Source of the DNA: Tannerella sp. oral taxon 808
Lineage (GTDB): Bacteria; Bacteroidota; Bacteroidia; Bacteroidales; Tannerellaceae
Length of the DNA: 34,706 nucleotides
Assembly (NCBI GenBank): GCA_002890585.1
Contig: MIQB01000018.1
Coordinates: 1-34,706 of the forward strand
Reading direction: 5' to 3'
Translations under genes and position numbers: made by a program
The notes under the pieces: generated by a model
Told to the model about the DNA's origin: nothing
What the model saw: only the letters and a program-made list of their open reading frames with translations
The model's database searches: none
Part shown: one piece after another, positions 1 through 7,310 of the stretch
Numbering within the stretch: the stretch's first letter is position 1
How the letters are laid out: every line of letters starts with the position of its first letter

Positions 1-419
1 GGCCGGAACTGATCCGTGGGCGGCGCGTTTTAGTAGTCGAGGATGGTCCGACGCTGACACACGGCGAGATGAAGATCGGTGCGGGCACTGTGGCTGCGAG
101 CAAATTTGGCGCGGCCGAGCTGATCGATCCCAGGCCGTATGCTGTCGGCAAATTGCAAGACACTTTCCGCACTTATCCGGGCATAGGCACGCTGCTGCCG
201 GCCATGGGCTATGGCGAGCAGCAGGTGCGCGACCTTGAGGCGACGATCGCCGCTACACCGTGCGACGCCGTGGTCATCGCTACGCCGATCGACCTTTGCC
301 GCATCGTCCACATCACGCAGCCGACGGTGAAGGTGGGTTACGAGTTGCAGGAGATCGGCCGGCCGAACCTTGAGGACATCCTCGATGAGTTCTGCCAGAA
401 GCATAACCTGGGGCGTTGA
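1..419 (+). CDS. Cyclic 2,3-diphosphoglycerate synthetase-like GTPase, C-terminal part
   Basis: The reading frame is open from base 3 and ends with TGA at 417-419, so only the last ~138 residues are present and the 5' end lies outside the window. Visible motifs are VEDGPTLTHGEMK, a DPRPYAVGK stretch, LLPAMGYGEQQ, DAVVIATPIDL and a closing YELQEIGRPNLEDILDEF. These match the C-terminal half of the COG2403 family, P-loop proteins annotated as cyclic 2,3-diphosphoglycerate synthetase or simply GTPase. The P-loop itself is upstream and not visible. The role in Bacteroidota is not established and the annotated reaction is known mainly from methanogens, so the family call is firm but the substrate is not. 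A hairpin at 439-470 follows the stop and probably ends transcription. Confidence 0.8.
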   Translation, partial: PELIRGRRVLVVEDGPTLTHGEMKIGAGTVAASKFGAAELIDPRPYAVGKLQDTFRTYPGIGTLLPAMGYGEQQVRDLEATIAATPCDAVVIATPIDLCRIVHITQPTVKVGYELQEIGRPNLEDILDEFCQKHNLGR

Positions 420-438
420 TCCCCCCGCGACCAAACAT

Positions 439-470
439 GGGTAAGGGCGAATAATCTTTCGCCCCTACCC
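439..470 (+). repeat. GTAGGGGCG-family dispersed hairpin, probable terminator
   Basis: A GGGTAAGGGCGA arm pairs with TCGCCCCTACCC around a short A/T loop. It lies 20 bp after the GTPase stop. Related hairpins occur at 6290-6317, 7223-7250, 7271-7296 and 18460-18490, so this belongs to a dispersed repeat family that probably also works as a terminator. Confidence 0.6.
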
Positions 471-517
471 ATAAACATAAATGCCGGCGTGTACGCTGGA
501 GGAAACGAAAAACGAAA

Positions 518-670
518 AGCTAAAAACGAAAAATGAACAACTAAAAATGCCGGGGACATGATGGAGGGAACGAAAAACGGAAAGCTAAAAACTAAAAATG
601 CCGGGTACACGCATGGATCAGCGCCATCATGTATCCGGCATTTTTAGTTGTTCATTTTTCGTTTTTAGCT
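518..670. repeat. AGCTAAAAACG dispersed inverted-repeat element, copy A
   Basis: A 36-bp arm at 518-553 is exactly repeated in inverse orientation at 635-670. The arms begin AGCTAAAAACGAAAAATG and end ATGCCGG. The interior holds a second, partial copy of the A-rich arm (from about 570) and a smaller imperfect GCCGGGTACACG / CATGTATCCGGC hairpin. The element sits between two convergent genes and its right arm contains the stop codon of the SSS permease (TAA, 665-667). A related copy is at 16143-16222. It may be a bidirectional terminator, a small non-autonomous mobile element, or both. Confidence 0.75.
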
Positions 671-2140
671 CTCACGGCATTTTTCGTTTTTCGTTCTCAT
701 GGATGCCGCCCACAGCCCGAGAAAGGTGAGGGCGCCGTTGATCATCAGCATTTCGTAACCGAAGCGATAGCCGGTGCAGTGGAGCGTGAGGCGCTCGAGG
801 GCGTAGCAGACGAGGGGCGATGCGAGGCAGATGTAGGGCACGGCACGGTCAGTTGGGCGTAGGCGGGTGAATAAGCCGAAGGCGAAGAGCCCCAAGAGCG
901 GGCCGTAGGTATAAGAAGCGATCACGTAGATGGCGTCGATCACGCTGCGGTCGTTGACGGCTTTGAAGACCATGATGATGGCGGCAAAGAGCACTGAGAT
1001 GAGGACGTGAACCATCATGCGGGTGCGTTTGGCGTGTGTCGCTTGGGCGCGCTCGATGCCGAGGATGTCGACGCAGAAGGAGGTGGTGAGCGCTGTCAAT
1101 GCGGAGTCGGCGCTGCTGAAGGCGGCCGCAATGATGCCGATGGTGAAGAAGACGACGATTGTCTGCCCGAGTATGCCTGAGGTGCAGAACATGGGCAGGA
1201 TGTCGTCGCCGGAGGCGGGCAGGGTGATGCCAAGCTGGCCGGCGAGCGTGATGAGAAGGATGCCAAGCGAGAGGAAGAGGAAGTTGATCGGCGTGAAGGC
1301 CAGGCCGTAGGAGTACATGTTCTTCTGTGCGTCGCGGAGGCTGCGGCAGGAGAGGTTTTTCTGCATCATGTCTTGATCAAGCCCGGTCATGACGATGGTG
1401 ATGAAGATGCCGCTCAGGAATTGCTTTACGAAGTGTTGTTTGCTGGACCAATCGTGCCATTCGAAGAGGCGGAAGTGTGGGCTTTCGGCTACGGTGCGGC
1501 AGAGGCCGTCGAAGTCTAATCCCATGCGATCCTTCACTTGCCAGATGATAACGACGAGCGTACCCACGAGGCAGATGGCTTGAAGCGTGTCCGTCCAGAT
1601 AATCGTCTTGACGCCGCTCTTGTAGGTGTAAAGCCAAACGAGGAGGATGCTGAGGATGACGGTCATGCCGAAGGGAATGTGCCAGGTGGAGAAGACGTAC
1701 GTCTGAAGGATGAGCACGACTAAGTAGAGCCGTGCGGCGGCGCCGATGATCTTGGAGAGGAGGAAGAAGGAGGCGCCCGTCTTGTAGGCTCGGCGGCCGA
1801 TGCGTGATTCGAGGTAGGTGTAGATGGATGTGAGCCGAAGGCGGTAATAGAGGGGCAGGAGGACGTGGGCAATGATGACGTAGCCGAAGAAGAAGCCGAA
1901 GACGGTCTGCATGTACGTCATGTCGATCTGCCGCACCCAACCGGGGACGGAGACGAAGGTTACGCCCGAAAGAGAGGAGCCGATCATGCCGATGGCTACG
2001 ATGTACCACGGCGAGCGGCGATTGCCGAGGAAGAAGGCTTCGTTGTCTGCCGCTGCGCCACCGCGACCGGTGATCCAGGCGATGAGGAGGAGCAGGCCGA
2101 AGTAGGCTGCGATGATGGAGAGGATCAGGGTGCTGCTCAT
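665..2140 (-). CDS. Sodium:solute symporter (SSS family), possible MurNAc/amino sugar permease
   Basis: This 491-residue polytopic inner-membrane protein begins MSSTLILSIIAAYFGLLLL, and hydrophobic segments run along its whole length. AAFSSADSALTALTTSF resembles the Na+-site helix of sodium/solute symporters, so Na+-driven uptake of a small organic solute is the expected role. The ATG at 2140 is chosen because it overlaps the upstream SpoIID stop as ATGA; the frame is open further upstream, but only as a shadow of the SpoIID gene. In Tannerella forsythia an SSS-type permease imports N-acetylmuramic acid, and pairing with a SpoIID/LytB protein fits cell-wall sugar salvage. No murK or murQ is present here, so the substrate is inference. 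The last residues (RTKNEKCRES) are encoded by flanking A-rich repeat DNA. Confidence 0.88.
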   Translation of the reverse strand: MSSTLILSIIAAYFGLLLLIAWITGRGGAAADNEAFFLGNRRSPWYIVAIGMIGSSLSGVTFVSVPGWVRQIDMTYMQTVFGFFFGYVIIAHVLLPLYYRLRLTSIYTYLESRIGRRAYKTGASFFLLSKIIGAAARLYLVVLILQTYVFSTWHIPFGMTVILSILLVWLYTYKSGVKTIIWTDTLQAICLVGTLVVIIWQVKDRMGLDFDGLCRTVAESPHFRLFEWHDWSSKQHFVKQFLSGIFITIVMTGLDQDMMQKNLSCRSLRDAQKNMYSYGLAFTPINFLFLSLGILLITLAGQLGITLPASGDDILPMFCTSGILGQTIVVFFTIGIIAAAFSSADSALTALTTSFCVDILGIERAQATHAKRTRMMVHVLISVLFAAIIMVFKAVNDRSVIDAIYVIASYTYGPLLGLFAFGLFTRLRPTDRAVPYICLASPLVCYALERLTLHCTGYRFGYEMLMINGALTFLGLWAASMRTKNEKCRES

Positions 2141-3462
2141 CGGGTGTAGCGTATTTCCGACTGGCTGCCGGGGTAATAATGCGCGAGGATGTGTCGGTAG
2201 GGATGCCCTTCGGCGCCCATCACGGCGGCGCCGATCTGGCAGAGGCCTACGCCGTGGCCCCAGCCTGCTCCGGTGAGGCGGAAGCGCCGCGGGATGCCGT
2301 GATGCAGGTCGAGCGCGTCGACAACGAAGGCCGAGCTGTAGAGATGCGTCTCGGAGAGTGTGCGGCGGATCTCGAGCTCCTTGCCGATGATGTAGGTGCG
2401 CAGACTGCCGACGATCCGGAGCCGCACGATGCGCCCCGAGCGGCCGCGCTCGACGGCTTGCAACTGCAAGATGGCGCCGAAGTCGATACCACTCTTTCGG
2501 CGGATCAAGTCGGCGAGCTCCGTTTGGGTATACTCCACCGTCCAGCGGTAGAAGTCTGGCGTCTCGCGGTCGTAGCCGTTGAGCACTTGGCTGAGGATGC
2601 CCTCGTCGGTGGTGTGGCAAAAGGCTTCGGGCGCGGAGCGGATCCAGCGCTCGGCCTCGGATTCGTTCGTGAGGTCGGGCGTCGGCTCGTCGGGCGTGCG
2701 ACTGTCGCGCAGAGCGACGAGGTAGCGGTGGTGAACGGGCTCCCAGCAGTATTCGAAGCATTCGGTGACGCCGCCACATGATTTCGAGAAGCGTGTGTCG
2801 CAGAGGCGCCCCTCGAAAGTGAGCACCTCGCCGCAGGTGGCACGTACGGCCTCCTCGACGGCGGGTGTGGTGGCGCGCGTGATGCCTTGGTAACGCTGGC
2901 AATGGTCGTCGGCGCAGACGTCGAAGCGGGTGTGATCCTCACGGTCGTACCAGCGGACGAGGCTCTCGTCGTCTTGGCTGCAGCTCTCCGTCCTGGCCTC
3001 GATCGGTGCCTGCCGCTTTTCGATCTGCGCGAGCAGCCAGCTGCGGGAGATGACGGCGTGCGCGCGGAGCAGCTCGGGCGACGAGGTGGCGCTCATCTCG
3101 GACGAGATGACGCTTTCGAGATACGACTCTACGTCGATGCGGTTCACGACGAGGATGCCGCCCTCGGCGGTCAGTAGATGGAGTTCGCCACGGAAGCGCT
3201 GATCCTCGCGCCGCTCCCAATGGAAGTGCAGGCCGATGGTGACGCCCCGAAGGTCGAATGCGTCTGCGGGATCGGTGGGGATGAAGTGCAGCGCCTGGTA
3301 GGTGTGTCCGCCAAAGGCGATTCGGCCGTCGGTGGTCAGTGTAGCGCGCTGTTCGCCGGTGTATTCGTGGCGTGTTTCCGGGCTGCGGTAGGCGCCATTG
3401 AGGCGAAATGAAACGTCTCGCTCCGTCAGTATCCCGACGTCCACTTGGGGTATGTTGGTCAT
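2137..3462 (-). CDS. SpoIID/LytB domain-containing protein
   Basis: This is a 441-residue protein. An N-terminal beta-rich part leads into a SpoIID/LytB core with DVESYLESVISSEMS, RAHAVISRSWLL, DTRFSKSCGGVTE and, near the C-terminus, GAGWGHGVGLCQIGA, the usual closing signature. SpoIID of sporulating bacteria is a lytic transglycosylase acting on stem-peptide-free glycan; in non-sporulating Bacteroidota the domain is thought to act on peptidoglycan or stimulate an amidase. No signal peptide is apparent at the N-terminus (MTNIPQVDVGILTERD), which is odd for an envelope enzyme. The gene overlaps the SSS permease by 4 nt, so the two are translationally coupled. A TACTTTTG box at 3599-3606 is a candidate promoter. 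Upstream, 3463-3598 is a 136-nt leader with AATGATTAAT-like inverted motifs and a GGGGC/GCCCC hairpin. Confidence 0.85.
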   Translation of the reverse strand: MTNIPQVDVGILTERDVSFRLNGAYRSPETRHEYTGEQRATLTTDGRIAFGGHTYQALHFIPTDPADAFDLRGVTIGLHFHWERREDQRFRGELHLLTAEGGILVVNRIDVESYLESVISSEMSATSSPELLRAHAVISRSWLLAQIEKRQAPIEARTESCSQDDESLVRWYDREDHTRFDVCADDHCQRYQGITRATTPAVEEAVRATCGEVLTFEGRLCDTRFSKSCGGVTECFEYCWEPVHHRYLVALRDSRTPDEPTPDLTNESEAERWIRSAPEAFCHTTDEGILSQVLNGYDRETPDFYRWTVEYTQTELADLIRRKSGIDFGAILQLQAVERGRSGRIVRLRIVGSLRTYIIGKELEIRRTLSETHLYSSAFVVDALDLHHGIPRRFRLTGAGWGHGVGLCQIGAAVMGAEGHPYRHILAHYYPGSQSEIRYTR

Positions 3463-3598
3463 AATCTGTGTGTGTTAAGTAAGGGTCAATGATTAATTAT
3501 TCATGATTCGTGGCGGGGCGGTGCCATGCTGCCCCGTGTTTCCGGGGTAATCATTGATCATTGATCATTAATCGTTGTCCTTTATTTGAGATGATGGG

Positions 3599-3606
3599 CA
3601 AAAGTA
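3599..3606 (-). promoter_or_regulatory. Bacteroidota -7 box for the SpoIID-permease operon
   Basis: Read on the minus strand this is TACTTTTG, an exact match to TAnnTTTG, 137 bp upstream of the SpoIID start. No convincing -33 TTTG is seen at the usual spacing, so confidence is moderate. Confidence 0.5.
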
Positions 3607-3680
3607 GGAGGGATTGGTTACGGCGTATCGGCCGGGGCGAAAAGCTGAAAATGGCGATGCGCGGGGGGTATGCTTAAGCT

Positions 3681-3990
3681 GTGAGGCTTCATTTTTTCAG
3701 CCAAAGGCGCCTCCCGGATGTGAAAAGCTCCGTTTGCTGAGAAAAAGGCGCTTTCCGGATGTGAAAAGCCTCTTTTGCTCAGAAAAAGGGGCTTACCAGA
3801 AGTGAAAAGCCTCGTTTGCTCAGAAAAAGGCGCCTCCCGGAAGTGAAAAGCCTCTTTTGCTCAGAAAAAGGCGCTTCCCAGAAGTGAAAAGCCTCTTTTT
3901 CTCAGAAAATGACGCCTCCCAGATGTGAAAGGCCTCTTTTTCTCAGAAAATGGGGCTTTCCGATGGTGGCTTCATTTTCTCAGAAAATGG
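3681..3990. repeat. 41-bp tandem repeat array
   Basis: Six consecutive 41-bp units start at 3721, 3762, 3803, 3844, 3885 and 3926, with degenerate half-related units at each end (3681-3720 and 3967-3990). The unit begins TGAAAAGCCTC and contains a T-run/CTCAG/A-run core that is nearly palindromic (TTTTCTCAGAAAA in the right-hand units), followed by GGCGCCTCCCGGAAG. The period is not a multiple of three and no conserved reading frame explains it. It lies between the SpoIID promoter and the 3' end of oligopeptidase B. 3463-3680 and 3991-4029 hold no recognisable gene. Confidence 0.9.
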
Positions 3991-4022
3991 ACGGCGCTGC
4001 GTCAGGGGGATAGGGATGTAAG

Positions 4023-4066
4023 CAGAAGAAAAGGGCACCCACCAGCTCTGCCGGGGGATGCCCTTT
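4023..4066 (-). terminator. Rho-independent terminator of oligopeptidase B
   Basis: AAAGGGCA (4030-4037) pairs with TGCCCTTT (4059-4066). In the minus direction the stem is followed by TTTCTTCTG. It lies 24 bp after the stop of the S9A peptidase gene. Confidence 0.75.
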
Positions 4067-4089
4067 CGTATAAACCCGATGCGCGAGGG

Positions 4090-6255
4090 CTACTTGGCGA
4101 TGCCGACGCGGTTGAGGATGAAGGCGAACTCGAAGGCGGTGTCCTTGATGCTGTCGTAGCGTCCCGTGGCGCCGCCGTGGCCGGAATCCATGTCCATGTG
4201 GAGGATGAGGATGTTGTCGTCCGTCTTCATGGCGCGGAGCTTGGCGACGTACTTGAGGGGCTCGTGAAAGAGCACCTGCGAGTCGTTCAGGCCGCCGGTG
4301 ACGAGCATGTTGGGGTAGTTCTGGGCCTTGATATTGTCGTAAGGCGAATAGGAGAGCATGTAGTTGTAATACTCCTCCTCATTGGGGTTTCCCCACTCCT
4401 CGTACTCGCCCGTGGTGAGGGGAAGCGACTCGTCGAGCATGGTGTTGATCACGTCCACGAAGGGCACCTGGGCGACGATCGTTTGGTAGAGATCGGGGCG
4501 CATATTGGCCACGGCGCCCATGAGTAGGCCGCCGGCGCTGCCGCCCATCGCAGCCAGGCGCGAGGCGGAGGTGTAATGCTCGTTGATGAGCAGCTCGCTG
4601 CAGGCGATGAAGTCCGTGAAGGTGTTCTTCTTCTTCAGCAGCTTGCCGTCTTCGTACCACTGTTCGCCAAGGTCGCTCCCGCCGCGGATCTGCGCGATGG
4701 CGAAGACGAAACCGCGGTCGATGAGGCTGTAAAAACTCGGACTGAAGTAGACGTCGGAACTGCTGCCGTACGAGCCGTAGGAGTAGAGCAGGGCGGGCGC
4801 CTTGCCGTCGCGCTTGAGGCCTTTTTTATACACGACGGCCATCGGCACCTTGACGCCGTCCGGAGCGGTGGCCCAAAGGCGCTCCACGGTGTAGTCGTCT
4901 GGATTGAAGCCTGAGGGCACCTCTTGCTCCTTCAGCTTGGTGGTTTTGCCCGTGGTGATGGCGTATTCGTAGAGCGTCGAGGGGCGATTGAGGGAGGTGT
5001 AGGTGTATCGGATCGTCGTGGCGTCGTACTCCGGATTGCCGCCGAGGGAAACGGTGTAGACGGGCTCTGGGAAGTTGATGGACTTCGTTTCACCACCATT
5101 GATCGGCTTGATGCGGATCTCGTTGAGGCCATTCTTGCGGAGTTCTAAGGCTACGTAATCCTTGAGCACGTCGATGCCCTCGATGCGGACGTCCTTGTCG
5201 TAGGGCAGGAATTCCTTCCACGTCTTTCGGTCTTCGTAGCCCGTCAAGGGTGCCTCGTAGATCAGGCCGTTCAGGTGCTCCTTGTCTTTATAACGGATGA
5301 AGAAACGATCAGCGTGGGCATAGACGCTGTACTCCACATCCTTCGTCCGGGGCAGGAAGATCTTGAATGGATCCGTGGGCCGGTCGGCCGAGATGTAGCG
5401 CTCGTCTGAGGTAGTGGAGCTGCCGCAAGTGATGAAGATGAATTGCTTCGTCTTCGTGGCCGATACGTAGGTACTGAACTTGGCGTCCTTCTCTTCGTAG
5501 ACGAGGGTCGGTTCGGCGGCGTCGAGCTCGCGGCGGAAGATCTTCGATGAGCGGAGGGTCTGGTCGATGGCGCTGTAGAAGAGCGTGCGGTTGTCGTTGG
5601 CCCAAGCCACGGACGCGGCCCCTTCGACGGAGAATCCGACGTCCTGCCCGGAGGCGAGATCGCGCACCTTCATGGTGAACTCGGCATACGATCCGGTCTC
5701 GTTGTAGAAATAGGCCGCCTTGCTGTTGTCCGGGCTGATGGAGTATCCGCGGAAGATGAAGGCTTGCTTACCGGCCGCCAGCTTATTGACATCGAAGATC
5801 ACCTCCTCTGGCGCGTCCATCGAACCCTTGCGGCGGCAGTAGGTGCGATATTGTTTGCCCTTCTCGGTGCGGCTGTAGTAGTAGTAGCCATTGTCGTAGG
5901 TGGGATAACTCTCGTCGTCCTCCTTGATGCGGCCTAAGATCTCGTCGTAGATCTTCTGTTGCAAGCCGCGGGTGGAAGCCATGACGGTGTCGGTGTAGGC
6001 GTTCTCGGCCTTGATGTACTCGATGACTTTGGGGTTCGTTTTATCCTTCATCCAGTAGTAATTGTCGATGCGCTGCTTGCCGAAGTTGGTGAAGGTGTCT
6101 GGATGCACCTCAGCCACCGGCGGCGCGGGGAAATCAGATTGCTTCAAAATTTTCTCTCCTTCTGTTTGGTTATGGCTACACGCGGCGGCCGTGAATACGA
6201 GGGCTGCTCCGAGCAACCCGAGATAGATGTGTTTGATAATCGGTTGGTGGTTCAT
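4090..6255 (-). CDS. ptrB: Oligopeptidase B / prolyl oligopeptidase family S9A peptidase
   Basis: This 721-residue serine peptidase has the full-length S9A architecture. An N-terminal signal ends TAAACSH with a possible lipobox (Cys26). The beta-propeller follows, and the C-terminal alpha/beta-hydrolase carries the nucleophile in MGGSAGGLL (about Ser573), Asp in GLNDSQV (about Asp658) and His in DSGHGG (about His693). QVPFVDVINTMLDESLPLT is typical of oligopeptidase B, which cleaves short peptides after Arg or Lys; the specificity is inferred from this likeness. A lipoprotein or periplasmic location is unusual for classical cytosolic PtrB but common for Bacteroidota S9 peptidases. It is same-strand and downstream of the DUF4349 gene, with a 71-bp gap carrying a hairpin at 6290-6317. 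Confidence 0.9.
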   Translation of the reverse strand: MNHQPIIKHIYLGLLGAALVFTAAACSHNQTEGEKILKQSDFPAPPVAEVHPDTFTNFGKQRIDNYYWMKDKTNPKVIEYIKAENAYTDTVMASTRGLQQKIYDEILGRIKEDDESYPTYDNGYYYYSRTEKGKQYRTYCRRKGSMDAPEEVIFDVNKLAAGKQAFIFRGYSISPDNSKAAYFYNETGSYAEFTMKVRDLASGQDVGFSVEGAASVAWANDNRTLFYSAIDQTLRSSKIFRRELDAAEPTLVYEEKDAKFSTYVSATKTKQFIFITCGSSTTSDERYISADRPTDPFKIFLPRTKDVEYSVYAHADRFFIRYKDKEHLNGLIYEAPLTGYEDRKTWKEFLPYDKDVRIEGIDVLKDYVALELRKNGLNEIRIKPINGGETKSINFPEPVYTVSLGGNPEYDATTIRYTYTSLNRPSTLYEYAITTGKTTKLKEQEVPSGFNPDDYTVERLWATAPDGVKVPMAVVYKKGLKRDGKAPALLYSYGSYGSSSDVYFSPSFYSLIDRGFVFAIAQIRGGSDLGEQWYEDGKLLKKKNTFTDFIACSELLINEHYTSASRLAAMGGSAGGLLMGAVANMRPDLYQTIVAQVPFVDVINTMLDESLPLTTGEYEEWGNPNEEEYYNYMLSYSPYDNIKAQNYPNMLVTGGLNDSQVLFHEPLKYVAKLRAMKTDDNILILHMDMDSGHGGATGRYDSIKDTAFEFAFILNRVGIAK

Positions 6256-6289
6256 TGTGTTTGATAAATAAATGGTTTGTGAGAAATGT

Positions 6290-6317
6290 GTAGGGGCGAA
6301 AGATTTTTCGCCCCTAC
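6290..6317. repeat. GTAGGGGCG dispersed hairpin
   Basis: GTAGGGGCGAAA pairs with TTTCGCCCCTAC around a few bases, a perfect short palindrome. It lies 9 bp after the DUF4349 stop and upstream of ptrB, so it may terminate or attenuate transcription between them. Confidence 0.75.
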
Positions 6318-6326
6318 GAGGTTCTG

Positions 6327-7148
6327 TTAGGCTTGTGTCTTCTTTCTTTTTCGTTTACGCCGCATGCGAACGATGACGATCCACACGATAGTGACGAACA
6401 GCAAGATGGCCCAGAGATTTGTCAGGCCGATGAGCACCCACAGCAGGTTGTCCCAACCCTGACGCAGCGCGCGCTGGAACTTATATCCGAATCCGGCGGC
6501 CACAGTCTTCTCGTAGAACGAGACGGTGAGCGTGCTGAGCGCCACCTGATTCTTGAGGTAGCGCATCTGCCCCTCGGCCGACTCGATCTCAGCACGCAAG
6601 CTGCCGATCTGCGCCTCCACCTTGAGCACCTCGTCCACGCTATTGGCGCGCTTGAGCAGCTCCTGATAGCGGGCTTCGAGATCCTTCTTCGTCTTCAGGC
6701 GTGCGTCGAGGTCGATATACTCCTGGGTGACGTCGCTCACCTCGATGTTTTTATAATCAATCTTGCCAGCGTCGGCGGTGATGCGATCCACCAAGGCATC
6801 GAACTGGTCGGCGGGCACACGCAGCGTGATGGTAGAGGTCTGTCGGCCTTCCGACTCGTCCTTGCTATCGCTGGCCACATAACCCTTAGCCTCGGTAATG
6901 GCCTTCAGTATTCCTGCACGCGTCTTCTTAGCGTCCGACGTCTCGAAGCGCAGCATACCGTCCTTAGTCAGCTTGCGATCAGGGATAGCCTCTTCGCCCA
7001 CGCGCAAGTCGGACGAGCTACTGGCGCCAGCCTCTTCTTTCATGCTGTCAGCCACATCGTAGCTGGCATGCTTATCCGCACCGGTGCATGAAAAAGACAG
7101 GACTGCCAGCAGCAGCCCCGTCATAAGTTTATTGATGTGCGATCTCAT
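6327..7148 (-). CDS. DUF4349 domain lipoprotein
   Basis: This 273-residue protein begins with a lipoprotein signal (LLLAVLSFSC, lipobox Cys21). A Ser-rich linker follows. The DUF4349 core (about 60-225) includes GMLRFETSDAKKT, ITLRVPADQFDALV, the conserved VTQEYIDLDARLKTK and a coiled coil (about 150-200). A transmembrane helix lies near 235-262 and the tail is strongly basic (RMRRKRKRKKTQA). The architecture suggests a lipid-anchored periplasmic coiled coil that also crosses a membrane. Its molecular role is unknown. It sits between two S9 peptidase genes on the same strand. The start ATG lies 9 bp downstream of a GTAGGGGCGG-type hairpin (7158-7186). Confidence 0.88.
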   Translation of the reverse strand: MRSHINKLMTGLLLAVLSFSCTGADKHASYDVADSMKEEAGASSSSDLRVGEEAIPDRKLTKDGMLRFETSDAKKTRAGILKAITEAKGYVASDSKDESEGRQTSTITLRVPADQFDALVDRITADAGKIDYKNIEVSDVTQEYIDLDARLKTKKDLEARYQELLKRANSVDEVLKVEAQIGSLRAEIESAEGQMRYLKNQVALSTLTVSFYEKTVAAGFGYKFQRALRQGWDNLLWVLIGLTNLWAILLFVTIVWIVIVRMRRKRKRKKTQA

Positions 7149-7157
7149 AATATAAAT

Positions 7158-7296
7158 GTAGGGGCGGATCTATGTGTCTGCCCGGGATGATGGTTGTCGA
7201 TTAATAATGATTGGACGTGTTCGTAGGGGCGAAAAATCTTTCGCCCCTACTATACCGGCGTCCGGATTCAGAGACGAAAAAATCTTTCACCCTTAC
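7158..7296. repeat. Cluster of three GTAGGGGCG-family hairpins
   Basis: Three members lie in the gap between dpp5 and the DUF4349 gene. 7158-7186 is the variant GTAGGGGCGGATC...GCCCGGG. 7223-7250 is GTAGGGGCGAAA...TTTCGCCCCTAC. 7271-7296 is a decayed copy (GACGAAAAAATCTTTCACCC). The middle copy forms a perfect palindrome apart from its centre and may terminate dpp5 transcription. No gene is seen in this interval. Confidence 0.7.
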
Positions 7297-7310
7297 ATGT
7301 GGTATCGGCC

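Noticed and set aside
2141..2902. N-terminal extension of the SSS permease
   Set aside because: The extra residues are an Arg/His-rich shadow of the SpoIID gene; the ATGA overlap gives a normal permease N-terminus.
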